DNA of 64,000 nt from positions 1 through 64,000 of the IMG/VR virus record IMGVR_UViG_3300030419_005367, one strand, 5' to 3'. Positions 43,227 through 51,928 of this stretch are shown here, in pieces (position 1 is the first letter of the stretch; each line of letters begins with the position of its first letter). Position numbers and translations under genes: made by a program. Below the pieces are notes generated by a model. It was given only the letters and a program-made list of their open reading frames with translations. It was not told where the DNA came from and ran no database searches. This DNA is from a virus.

Positions 43227-46200
43227 ATGGCCGAAGAAAAGATTCCAAATAACATTGATGAATGCTTTTTGTTAGACTTTATGTCTGACATCGCAACTTT
43301 CCGCGGCATTACCAATTTTGAAAAGCAATCAGAGCATGTTGTTATTTTAGATGATAAGCATTCTGGAGATTCTAAGCTTTTTCTAAATCAGCTTATTGAC
43401 CCAGAGTATCAATCTTTAATGGACGCCTGCCCTAAGAACTTATTTCAGTCATTGTCTCCAATGGTTAATCTGTATAAAGTTTTTTACGATCCAGCCGACA
43501 CCACTAAAGAAGAAATTAAATCAGTCAAGTTTCAATTTGGAAAATTTGACCCTTTGAAAGCAAAACAAGCTATTAGGGAACTGAGAACTTCATATGGAGA
43601 CGACGCCGCTTTATACGGAGGTTTCCGACCCGGACACTTAGCGCCTAGTATCACAGAAGCTAACATAGTTTTTGATGGACAGAATCCGGCTGAGGCCAGC
43701 GCCTTTGTTAAAGTAAATTTAAAACTATATTTCCCTTCTTCCGACGCTTTGTTTTTTAAAAAAAACATCGCAGGACAGGAAATGAGCTTTGCAAACCTGA
43801 TAGAAAGACCAACTGTTCCGAAAGCTCAAAACGCGCAACTTATGCTGGAAGACAACCACAGAGTTTATTCTCAAGACAACTTTAGAATTAAAATGGAACT
43901 TTTCTATCTGCCTAAAGATTCAACATTTCTTAATGATGATAAAGTTTGGGGCAAAGACTTTCCCTTAAATCGACGAAGAGCAATTATGGAATTAATAAGC
44001 AACAATCGATTGACTTTATTTTTAAATATTGTAAAACACGAATTTTCTTTCGATCACGACAATGTAAACTTGCCTTTCTACCTAGACGTTCAATATATTG
44101 GTGCCCTAGAGAGTGCAATGAATACAAAACACGCCGACATCTTAAAAGATCCAGAGTATGATAGGAAGATGGGCGAGATTATGAAAACAGAAGAGTATCG
44201 TAATTACCAATTAGCTAAATTAGCTTCTGATAGCCTTGGATTGCAGAACTTAACAAAGGCTGGCGTTAATATAGACACAGTATCACATCGTAATGTTAAA
44301 GCCAGAGGTTTACCAAATGAAGTATCTGAGTTTGTTATCACTCCTGAAATGGTTGAGCGGTATCAGATAACATTGCTCGCCGAACCCGGAAAAACCTATG
44401 GAGGCGAACCAGATTTTGACCGTCATCACCGCATCATGGATATTCCTGAGCTAGCGGCTGGCTATGAAGAACGTAAATTAAGTAAAGATGCTATGGATAA
44501 TCTCAAAGGCGCGATCAAATCAGAATCAAAAGCATGGGCTCAAGTGGGCGTAGAGTGGTCCGTCAGAAAATCTTTAGCACTTCAAAATTATGGCGAAACA
44601 AAAAGAGCATATGATAAATTATTGAAAGACAGGGGTATGCTTGAAGATCAACAGCGCAGCAGGTCTTACAGTAGAATCATCGAGCAGCTTTATGGCCGCG
44701 TTGGTAAGGGTGAGTCTGCAACTTTCGGATCGGCCTCGACATTATCAGAATCAGACCAAACGCGCCTCAAAAGAGCCGGCAATCCATACGTCTATACTGT
44801 TGAGGTACCAGCCGGAGACCTACGAGATTATGTAAATCGCAGGGGTTCCAGAGCTTTAGATAAAGAGACAGAAAAGAGTCTTAAAGAGTTGGAAAAAAAT
44901 GGCGACACCGCTGCAGCAGATGAACTCCGCCGCCAACGGGAATCTATCCAAAACGATACGAGGTCCTTTTATAAACATTTTTGGAAAAAGATTAACCCTC
45001 AGTTGCTAAAGGCACAAAGAGATATAACAATAGTTGAAGGTGCTGAGTTTGAGGGAATCTTTGGGGATGACGAAGGGTACACCAAGACAAGTCAGACGAC
45101 AGGTAGGGAATATACCGCTGAACAGGCAGTTTCGACAGCCGACATTTTGCGGCAAATAGCTAAAAAACAAATTGAAGGCGGGAAAACCGATGAGCTTCAT
45201 AATTTGTTGAAAAAAAGCACTGATCGAGCCATCGCCCCAGAAAAGCTCACAGGCACTTATGCAATAAATTATTTTTTCTTAGGTGATTTAATAGATATAG
45301 TTTTAAAAACCGTCCATCAGTCGAACAGCAAACATCATTTAAATTTGTATGCCGATTCGGAGAACAAGAACTCTACTCCGACCGGAAAAGATTTAGTAAA
45401 TAAGACACTTTTTGTTTTAGGAAATATAACTTGGAACGATTTCACCAGTAATGGTAAGAAAACAATTTCTTTAGACAGGGTTCCAATTTCAATGAAGCTT
45501 TTTATGGAATTTTGGATTGAAAAAGTTGTTAAAAGACAGAGAAAGAGTTATCCACTAAATCAATTTATAAAAGATGTCATGACAAACTTAGTGAAAGCTG
45601 TTTTTACAAACAAATGTAGAATTCACGGGGAGCCGCTCAATAACCTTACTTGTAATTTAGAGCATGTTTCAGTTAATCCAGACATCTCAGGAGATCCAAA
45701 GATTAACCTCATTCCTAGTATGGCAGAGGAGGACATACGCAAAGCGTATTTCGGCGCTCTTCTCCCAATAAGTTCCGCGGCTCGTATTTTGTTAACTCGC
45801 CCTACTAAAGCGCAGATCCTTAAAGCCGCCACAAGGGCAGAGTCAGATGCTCCTCCTATTCCAAATTTCGCAGAACTCGCCTCATCGAATTCATCAGTAA
45901 GAAAGAGAGCGCAGAGACAACAAAAGCGACGAGCCCGCCATGAAAAGAGACCTTTTCATCAATTAAACACAGTAGAGCTTATATATGTGTACGCCACAAA
46001 TGACAAGCCTGAACATCTGCAAGGCAACAGAAAGAAGGATGTCGACGCCGGCGTCGTTCATTTGGAGGTTGGAAATCCAAATTCGCCCTTAAAACAAGTT
46101 AGCTTTAATAAAAGCGACCAGCCTTTTTATCTAGAGGCAAAGGGCGAGACAAATGACCTGAAAGACAATTCTTTAGAATTGAGCGAACCTTACAATCTCG

Positions 46201-47057
46201 ATCTCAGCTTCTATGGACTGACTTACCCACGCCCGGGCCAACATTTTTATTTGAAATTAAAGAACTTTGGTGACCCTAGATCAAAACGCAGCCGCGGCAC
46301 AACCTTGCTAGCTGGCAATTATTCCGTCCAAGCTAGTCCTTCGCGAAGACTGGGCATCGGCGGATATTATATGATGAACAAGATTGAGCATAACTTCAGG
46401 GCTGAAGGTGGCAGAACCTATTGGGAAACGATGACTCAAGCTTTGTGGACCACCTTTGGAGATCGTAAAGCAGAGAATAATCGAACACTGAGCAACACAC
46501 CGGATCCATTTAGCAACCCTGCAGACTACGGCACCGGTGCAATGCTAATGGCTGGAAATGCGGAACATTCCACGGTGCTTAGAAACATCGACCGCAGACT
46601 TTCAGAGGCCGGCATCACTGCCCGAGGTTCACTTGCCCCCGGACGCGCAAGCGAGGTGTTACCAGAAGAAGACCAAAAATATACTGGCAACACCAACAAA
46701 CAAATACAATTAGCAGAACTTAGAGTCAAGGAGATCCGGAAACGCGCTGAGGGCGAAGAAGGCATCCTAGGAACAATGGATGTGGACCCCAGCAGAGAGT
46801 ACGAATTTAAATCTCTTGCCGAAGATTTAGCCGAGAAAAGAGAGGAGGCTAGAGAAAAACCCGTTCTTAGCACGAAAGATATTACTAGCGATATCGACTT
46901 TACCCCAGAAGAGCAATCAAAAATGCGAGCAGAATATAATGCGGCCAACGAAGCCCGCCTCCGCGAAAACTCTGGAAAAGTCATCTCTCGCCGTAAAGAT
47001 CCCCAAACTGGTGAAATCATCGAAACCACACTCCCAGAATATGAAGGTGGTGAATAA
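43227..47057 (+). CDS. Large baseplate hub-type protein
   Basis: A 1276-residue protein, the largest in the tail block. It starts IPNNIDECFLLDFMSDIATF. Near residues 990-1075 it has LSFYGLTYPRPGQHFYLKLK, LGIGGYYMMNKIEHNF and GRTYWETMTQALW, the sort of beta domain seen in tail hub proteins (gp27/gpD). A coiled, charged region occupies ~430-640, and the last ~170 residues are charged and helical. It may combine the roles of hub and spike-anchoring subunits. No lysozyme motif was seen. Confidence 0.65.
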   Translation: MAEEKIPNNIDECFLLDFMSDIATFRGITNFEKQSEHVVILDDKHSGDSKLFLNQLIDPEYQSLMDACPKNLFQSLSPMVNLYKVFYDPADTTKEEIKSVKFQFGKFDPLKAKQAIRELRTSYGDDAALYGGFRPGHLAPSITEANIVFDGQNPAEASAFVKVNLKLYFPSSDALFFKKNIAGQEMSFANLIERPTVPKAQNAQLMLEDNHRVYSQDNFRIKMELFYLPKDSTFLNDDKVWGKDFPLNRRRAIMELISNNRLTLFLNIVKHEFSFDHDNVNLPFYLDVQYIGALESAMNTKHADILKDPEYDRKMGEIMKTEEYRNYQLAKLASDSLGLQNLTKAGVNIDTVSHRNVKARGLPNEVSEFVITPEMVERYQITLLAEPGKTYGGEPDFDRHHRIMDIPELAAGYEERKLSKDAMDNLKGAIKSESKAWAQVGVEWSVRKSLALQNYGETKRAYDKLLKDRGMLEDQQRSRSYSRIIEQLYGRVGKGESATFGSASTLSESDQTRLKRAGNPYVYTVEVPAGDLRDYVNRRGSRALDKETEKSLKELEKNGDTAAADELRRQRESIQNDTRSFYKHFWKKINPQLLKAQRDITIVEGAEFEGIFGDDEGYTKTSQTTGREYTAEQAVSTADILRQIAKKQIEGGKTDELHNLLKKSTDRAIAPEKLTGTYAINYFFLGDLIDIVLKTVHQSNSKHHLNLYADSENKNSTPTGKDLVNKTLFVLGNITWNDFTSNGKKTISLDRVPISMKLFMEFWIEKVVKRQRKSYPLNQFIKDVMTNLVKAVFTNKCRIHGEPLNNLTCNLEHVSVNPDISGDPKINLIPSMAEEDIRKAYFGALLPISSAARILLTRPTKAQILKAATRAESDAPPIPNFAELASSNSSVRKRAQRQQKRRARHEKRPFHQLNTVELIYVYATNDKPEHLQGNRKKDVDAGVVHLEVGNPNSPLKQVSFNKSDQPFYLEAKGETNDLKDNSLELSEPYNLDLSFYGLTYPRPGQHFYLKLKNFGDPRSKRSRGTTLLAGNYSVQASPSRRLGIGGYYMMNKIEHNFRAEGGRTYWETMTQALWTTFGDRKAENNRTLSNTPDPFSNPADYGTGAMLMAGNAEHSTVLRNIDRRLSEAGITARGSLAPGRASEVLPEEDQKYTGNTNKQIQLAELRVKEIRKRAEGEEGILGTMDVDPSREYEFKSLAEDLAEKREEAREKPVLSTKDITSDIDFTPEEQSKMRAEYNAANEARLRENSGKVISRRKDPQTGEIIETTLPEYEGGE

Positions 47058-48403
47058 TGCCAGATTCAACAAGTACATACGCCCAGTTTTACTATAAACA
47101 ATCAAGACGAGATGCATTTCCTAAATTTGGACCAAAGCCGATGGATGTGCATTATGAGAAACTTCATTATGGTAAGGTTGATCAAAAACAGTATTCTGTT
47201 TATATGACAGACCCCTTGAACTTGTCTCAACTACAGCCCGGACAACCTCACGTTGCGCTAGATTTCGTTGCCGACGCCTTTGGGGATTTGCAGAGGTATT
47301 TCTCGAAAGCAGTATCTTTAGGCAGGTTACACAAAAGAGGTAAGTTTTATAAAGGCATCGAGGCCCGCGGAGGCTGGAGAGATGTAAACACTCTTTATTC
47401 CAACTGGCTCGTAGGGATATATGCTGGATTTGAAGCATATTTGTTAGCTGGAGATAAGCCTAAAAACCAAGAGATTAGGTCTTTTGGGGATTATGTAGAC
47501 AATTTTATCAATTATGTTTCTGCTATAGCTTCTGATTGGCCAATAACAAAAACAGGGTGGATTAAATCAAGGCACTGTCCCGCAAATATTAGTGGCTTGA
47601 TAGTCGATATTTCTAGAGATCCTTTTTCTGACGAAGAAGTTGCAAAAAGATGGCTTCAAGATCCAAATTTTGTTTTTTATAGGAATGCTGCCATAAAACA
47701 CGGATTTTTAGTTACGAAGAATGCCCCGTGGAGGCTGTATGCAAATGTTGCTTCTGTGGAAATGCAGAACTATTGGACAAGAACAATAGAACCAACACCA
47801 GAACAAGTTGAGATAGCGAGGAATGCTGGCTGGACAGATGCACAAATAATCCAATCTTACAGAAAGACGAGTTCTAAGAAAGGTTTGGTATATTCCCCCG
47901 GCAATGCATCAAATTTATTTAATCTTTACTACAATAGAAGTTATAAATATGATATACTAGAGCTAATGAACTCCTTGGGAAGATATTATAATCGATTTGT
48001 CCAGAGGTATCCAACCGTTACAATCCTTAAGCCTACATCACTGTCCTGCGCCACCCCCGGTTCGGTTGATAAAACGGTAATCTTTAGGTCACGAGTTGAC
48101 TTGGCCGAAGTCGAGAGAGTCTTTCTTCCCCTAGGGATACCTTTTTACATTTTCTTAAGAGCCAGTGAAGAATCGATCTTCGGCTACATGGATCCTAAGA
48201 GGTTTGACAGGATCGTAGAAAAATCAGCTTTTTTGTTAAAAAAGGTTGACTTAGATAAAGCAATGCTGTATATTAATAAGAGTATAAGTAGAATTGCCTC
48301 ACAGAAAGCAGCCGCGAACCCTGAGTTCTGTCAGAACTATCAAAGCTGTAATCTACAGGCGGGCAGTTTGGTTGATTATACATATGTGAAAGAACATTCA
48401 TGA
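47057..48403 (+). CDS. Probable tail/baseplate protein, unknown
   Basis: A 448-residue protein that starts on the last base of the previous stop codon (TAATG), so it is coupled to the hub-type gene. It is Tyr/Trp-rich (YAQFYYKQSRRDAF ... VYMTDPLNLSQLQPGQPHV). No enzyme motif is evident. It is the last gene of the virion block. Structural role is inferred from coupling. Confidence 0.65.
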   Translation: MPDSTSTYAQFYYKQSRRDAFPKFGPKPMDVHYEKLHYGKVDQKQYSVYMTDPLNLSQLQPGQPHVALDFVADAFGDLQRYFSKAVSLGRLHKRGKFYKGIEARGGWRDVNTLYSNWLVGIYAGFEAYLLAGDKPKNQEIRSFGDYVDNFINYVSAIASDWPITKTGWIKSRHCPANISGLIVDISRDPFSDEEVAKRWLQDPNFVFYRNAAIKHGFLVTKNAPWRLYANVASVEMQNYWTRTIEPTPEQVEIARNAGWTDAQIIQSYRKTSSKKGLVYSPGNASNLFNLYYNRSYKYDILELMNSLGRYYNRFVQRYPTVTILKPTSLSCATPGSVDKTVIFRSRVDLAEVERVFLPLGIPFYIFLRASEESIFGYMDPKRFDRIVEKSAFLLKKVDLDKAMLYINKSISRIASQKAAANPEFCQNYQSCNLQAGSLVDYTYVKEHS

Positions 48404-48410
48404 GGAAAAA

Positions 48411-49598
48411 TTGCTTTTTCAAACACTTGATGACAAACAAGAATGCATTGGAGTTTATATCGATGGTGAAATATATTACGGAGAACTTCCTGAAGGTCTT
48501 ACTGCAACTTGGGAGTATGCCCCTTATCTTGATGGACAAGATATTGACTACGCTGGGCTATACTGTGCTGGATTGTCTTGCAGCGGGGCTTGTCCCGAAT
48601 CGCTAAAAGACCAGTGGGAAGAAAAGACTGATAGACTGAAGGCTTTTTTGAGATCTTTTCAAGAATCAAAAGTCGACCTTCATGAGAACTGCTTTTTTGA
48701 GTTGGTTCCGTCTAGGTTTCTATTAGAATATTGTGAACTTAAGAACAAGATTACAAGACATGTTCTAGAAAACTATTCACGTCCTAAAAATTACGATTTT
48801 AACCTAGGTTTGACCAAGTTGACTAGTCAAATTAGGGGACAAAAAATCAATTTGGATCTGGAGTCCTTGAATGGGCAGATGTCTAGTTTTAGAACGAGGC
48901 AGTGGAAAAACAAATTGGCATCCTTGCCCCCTTATATACATTATAATATGTATGGGACAAAGACAGGCCGCTTCACAACAAAGAAAAATAGCTTCCCAAT
49001 CCTCACTCTCGCAAAAGAGCTTAGAAAGGTGATAAAGCCGCAGAATGATTGGTTTATTGAGCTTGATTTCAATGCAGCCGAACTTCGAACGCTATTGGCC
49101 CTTTCCGGGCAGGAACAGCCAGAGCAAGACATTCACACTTGGAACGCCAAACACGTCTATAACGACGAACTGACGCGTGATGAGGCTAAGAAACGAATCT
49201 TTGCTTGGCTATACAATCCAGTTTCGAAAGATAACCTCTCTTCTGGCGTTTATGACAGAGATTCGGTGCTTAAAAAGTATTGGGACGGTGAACAAGTATG
49301 TACCTTTTATGATAGAATAATACCTGCGGATAAGCACCATGCTTTGAACTATATTATTCAAAGTACGACGAGTGATACCTTTTTGAGGAGGGTCTTGGCC
49401 GTCAATAAGTTACTTCAAGACAAAAGGTCCAAAATCGCATTTTGTATTCACGATAGTTTGGTTCTGGATTTTGCGGACGAGGATAGGGAATCCTTATTGG
49501 AGATGATAAAGGAATTTTCTGAGACAGATTTGGGCGTATTCAAAGTTAATGTTCACGCCGGCAAAAATTTTGGTGAAATGAAGGAAATGAAACTGTGA
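48411..49598 (+). CDS. Minimal family A DNA polymerase (no exonuclease domain)
   Basis: A 395-residue polymerase domain. Before motif A is YGTKTGRFTTKKNSFP. Motif A is ELDFNAAELRTLLALSG with D219. Motif B keeps the R-x3-K-x3-F-x3-Y spacing: R256, K260, F264, Y268 in RDEAKKRIFAWLYN, though the usual Gly after Tyr is Asn. Motif C is IHDSL with H347-D348-S349, not HDE. Residues 1-~130 are not a 3'-5' or 5'-3' exonuclease. Start TTG 48411 with GAGG at 48402-48405. It may act in repair or gap filling beside the DnaE-type enzyme at 62751. Confidence 0.85.
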   Translation: MLFQTLDDKQECIGVYIDGEIYYGELPEGLTATWEYAPYLDGQDIDYAGLYCAGLSCSGACPESLKDQWEEKTDRLKAFLRSFQESKVDLHENCFFELVPSRFLLEYCELKNKITRHVLENYSRPKNYDFNLGLTKLTSQIRGQKINLDLESLNGQMSSFRTRQWKNKLASLPPYIHYNMYGTKTGRFTTKKNSFPILTLAKELRKVIKPQNDWFIELDFNAAELRTLLALSGQEQPEQDIHTWNAKHVYNDELTRDEAKKRIFAWLYNPVSKDNLSSGVYDRDSVLKKYWDGEQVCTFYDRIIPADKHHALNYIIQSTTSDTFLRRVLAVNKLLQDKRSKIAFCIHDSLVLDFADEDRESLLEMIKEFSETDLGVFKVNVHAGKNFGEMKEMKL

Positions 49599-49906
49599 AA
49601 GTGTACAACAAATTGATAAGAGATAAGATACCTTTAATAATGACGAAAGAAGGAAAAGAGTTTTCCACTCACATTGCTTCAGATGAAGAATATAGGAAAA
49701 AACTAAAAGAGAAACTATTTGAAGAAGTAAATGAATTTTTGAAGGATCCCTGTCTTGAAGAATTGGCTGATATTGCTGAAGTATTCGGAGCACTAGTACC
49801 AGCTTTGGGATATACTATCGACCAGTTGGAGACAGAGGTACGTAAAAAGAAAAGAAGTAAAGGAGCTTTCCGAAAACGAATAATTTTGGAAACTGTGGGG
49901 GAATAA
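49595..49906 (+). CDS. MazG-like/phosphoribosyl-ATP pyrophosphohydrolase-like protein
   Basis: A 103-residue all-alpha NTP pyrophosphatase-type protein: YNKLIRDKIPLIM at the N-terminus, the metal-binding helices KLFEEVNEFLKDP and EELADIAEVFGAL, and KRSKGAFRKRIIL at the end. Members hydrolyse NTPs or ppGpp-like nucleotides; the exact substrate here is unknown. Start GTG 49595 overlaps the polymerase stop as GTGA. Confidence 0.85.
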   Translation: MKVYNKLIRDKIPLIMTKEGKEFSTHIASDEEYRKKLKEKLFEEVNEFLKDPCLEELADIAEVFGALVPALGYTIDQLETEVRKKKRSKGAFRKRIILETVGE

Positions 49907-49907
49907 A

Positions 49908-50783
49908 ATGGAAACGATTATTGGCTTAGGTCAAGCTGGCTGCAATATCGCAGATGAATTTGCAAAATATCAAGAATATGAGGTTTACAAGATTGATGTC
50001 GGACTAGATGCTTACGAAGAAACTCCTTATGGAGACTTCCCAAAAGAAGGATTGTTCAATATGCCGGCACAAAGTAGCCCTGAAGACTACGAGTCTTTTT
50101 GCCCGAACATGAAAAACTTCTTTAAAGACATAAAGGGCGAGATTTTGTTTGTATTTGGAGGATCTGGAGATATATCAGGAGCCTGCTTAAGGGTTTTGGA
50201 GCATCTTAGAGGTAGGGACATAAACATACTTTATATACGCCCGGACACTGATCTTTTGCCTGAAAGAAGAAGACTACAAGAACGAGTTACTTTTAATGTC
50301 TTGCAAGAATATGCGAGATCTGCTGTTTTCAAAAGAATCTTTTTGATAGACAACCCTGCACTGGAAAGGCACATCGGCGACGTTCCTTTAATCGGTTATC
50401 ACAACAAACTAAATGAAATGATCGTGTCCACAATTCATATGATAAACGTATATAACCATATTGAATCTGTAACCGATACGTTTTCTGACCCCTATGAAAC
50501 TGCAAGGATTTCAACCATTGGATTGTTGGACGTGGAGAGCGGCGAAGACAAAAAGTTTTTTTCTCTTGACAATGAGCGAGAAGTACGTTATTATTATGCA
50601 ATAAACAGAGACAAACTGAGATCAGATGGCGCTTTGTTTAAAAAGATCAAACAACAGGTAAAAGAGAAAGCAAGTGAAAACACAAAAATTAGTTACGGAA
50701 TATTCGCAACGAAATATGAACAAGACTTTGCTTATACCTTGAGTTATAGTTCGTCAATTCAAACAGGAGAAGAAAATGACTAG
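49908..50783 (+). CDS. Tubulin/FtsZ-like GTPase, divergent
   Basis: A 291-residue protein beginning ETIIGLGQAGCNIADEF, like the first GTP-binding loop of tubulin/FtsZ. Residues ~79-100 have ILFVFGGSGDISGACLRVLE, a variant of the GGGTGSG signature loop (84-91). Next come YIRPDTDLLPERRR and a helix FNVLQEYARSAVF, in the places of the FtsZ sugar-binding region. It is shorter than FtsZ. The T7 catalytic loop is not clear, so polymerisation is uncertain. Known phage tubulins (PhuZ) position replicating DNA. It sits among replication genes. Confidence 0.65.
   Translation: METIIGLGQAGCNIADEFAKYQEYEVYKIDVGLDAYEETPYGDFPKEGLFNMPAQSSPEDYESFCPNMKNFFKDIKGEILFVFGGSGDISGACLRVLEHLRGRDINILYIRPDTDLLPERRRLQERVTFNVLQEYARSAVFKRIFLIDNPALERHIGDVPLIGYHNKLNEMIVSTIHMINVYNHIESVTDTFSDPYETARISTIGLLDVESGEDKKFFSLDNEREVRYYYAINRDKLRSDGALFKKIKQQVKEKASENTKISYGIFATKYEQDFAYTLSYSSSIQTGEEND
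50566..50594 (+). promoter_or_regulatory. Intragenic sigma-70-like promoter TTGACA-17-TATTAT
   Basis: A near-consensus promoter inside the tubulin-like gene, 182 bases before the small gene at 50776 and ahead of the SSB gene. Confidence 0.55.
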
Positions 50784-51045
50784 TGTTAATGGTTTTAAAG
50801 GAACATTCATTAAACAGAATGGAGAAGAGCGTCAGATGACGTTCGTAAAACTGACAGAGCTTCCAGAAGAATTTCTTAATTCAAAAGTTAAGGGAACTGG
50901 TAAGCAAACAAAAATGACTGAGGGCCGAGAGTTGGTGTGGGAGGTTGACCACGGCTTCCGCGTATTCAACTGGAACTCAGTCGTTGGTCGAGTAGAAAGC
51001 GTCTCTGTTAAAAAAGATACTTTTACGCTTGACAAAAAAGTTTAA
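50776..51045 (+). CDS. Small SH3-like protein (DUF2693-like candidate)
   Basis: An 89-residue beta-type protein: GFKGTFIKQNGEERQMTFVK, LPEEFLNSKVKGTGK and HGFRVFNWNSVVGRVE. The pattern resembles a small uncharacterised phage family (DUF2693, from memory). AGGAGAA at 50765-50771 lies inside the previous gene, which it overlaps by 8 bases. It is adjacent to SSB, so a DNA-metabolism role is possible. Confidence 0.7.
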   Translation: MTSVNGFKGTFIKQNGEERQMTFVKLTELPEEFLNSKVKGTGKQTKMTEGRELVWEVDHGFRVFNWNSVVGRVESVSVKKDTFTLDKKV

Positions 51046-51057
51046 TTGTGGTAAATT
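51029..51057 (+). promoter_or_regulatory. Sigma-70-like promoter TTGACA-17-TAAATT upstream of SSB
   Basis: -35 at 51029-51034 and -10 at 51052-51057, giving a leader of about 55 bases to ATG 51118. Confidence 0.7.
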
Positions 51058-51065
51058 ATAAACAG

Positions 51066-51089
51066 CAGAATGAGAGATTTGTCATTCTG
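51066..51089 (+). promoter_or_regulatory. Hairpin in the SSB mRNA leader
   Basis: A perfect 8-bp stem CAGAATGA (51066-51073) with TCATTCTG (51082-51089) and loop GAGATTTG, right at the predicted 5' end of the transcript. It may stabilise the mRNA or be an autoregulatory site; T4 gp32 represses its own leader. Confidence 0.5.
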
Positions 51090-51117
51090 ACTCTAGCTAA
51101 AAACAGGAGAAAATAAT

Positions 51118-51861
51118 ATGGCTATTGATTTAGAGAAAATGAAAGCAAAGCTTAACAAGCTTCAAAATAAGGGATCGCAGGATACTGTATTCTGGCGTCC
51201 GGAGGACGGTGAACAGACAATTCGTATTGTTCCAACTCCAGATGGAGATCCCTTCAAGGACTTCTGGTTCCATTATAATGTGGGCAAGAATCCCGGCTTT
51301 CTAAGCCCAAAGAAAAACTTTGGGGAATCTGATCCGCTGGACTCTTTCGTGCGTGAGTTGTTCGACGAAGGCACAGAGGACAGTATTAAGATGGCGAAGA
51401 ACCTTATGGCTCGCCAACGATTCTTCTCGCCCGTAATTGTACGAGGTGAAGAAGATAAGGGTGTCCGTATCTGGGGGTACGGAAAGATGGCTTACGAAAA
51501 GCTGTTGAGCCTAGTACTTAATCCAGAGTACGGTGATATCACCGATTCTGAGGAAGGTACAGACCTAGTGATTCATTATGGAAAGCCAGTAGGCGCTAGC
51601 TTTCCTCAAACAAAGATCACACCACGTCGCAAAAACTCGGCTTTATGTGACGACAACTCGCGCTGCAAAGAGTTACTTGAAAATATCCCCGACTTCAACA
51701 CTCTTTTCGAGCGCAAGACACCTGAAGACGTGGGGCAAATGTTAGATGAGTTCCTCGCAGGTGAAGAGAGTGCTGAAGAGCGCTCTAAAGAAACTACCAA
51801 GTATGGCGATGACACCACAAAGGATGTCGACGCAGCTTTTGAAGAGCTTCTTGGTAGTTAA
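51118..51861 (+). CDS. Single-stranded DNA-binding protein (gp32-like)
   Basis: A 247-residue protein with TVFWRPEDGEQTIRIVPT near residue 23, FKDFWFHYNVGKNPGFLSP near 47 and IWGYGKMAYEKLL near 121, plus an acidic C-terminal tail (~215-247) used for protein contacts. It would coat ssDNA in replication and recombination with UvsX. In T4 gp32, His64 and three Cys hold a zinc. Here the corresponding segment SPKKNFGESDPLDSF has no Cys, so the zinc site seems lost. AGGAGAA at 51107-51113 sets the start. Confidence 0.87.
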   Translation: MAIDLEKMKAKLNKLQNKGSQDTVFWRPEDGEQTIRIVPTPDGDPFKDFWFHYNVGKNPGFLSPKKNFGESDPLDSFVRELFDEGTEDSIKMAKNLMARQRFFSPVIVRGEEDKGVRIWGYGKMAYEKLLSLVLNPEYGDITDSEEGTDLVIHYGKPVGASFPQTKITPRRKNSALCDDNSRCKELLENIPDFNTLFERKTPEDVGQMLDEFLAGEESAEERSKETTKYGDDTTKDVDAAFEELLGS

Positions 51862-51879
51862 TTAGACAGCAAGTCTAAC

Positions 51880-51905
51880 GGAGGGGGTTTCGGCCCCCTC
51901 CCCTT
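51880..51905 (+). terminator. Terminator-like GC hairpin between SSB and UvsX genes
   Basis: Stem GGAGGGGG (51880-51887) with CCCCCTCC (51894-51901), loop TTTCGG. The tail is only CCTT, so it may be a partial terminator that lowers downstream expression. Confidence 0.6.
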
Positions 51906-51928
51906 AAATAAAAACAAACGAGGATAAA

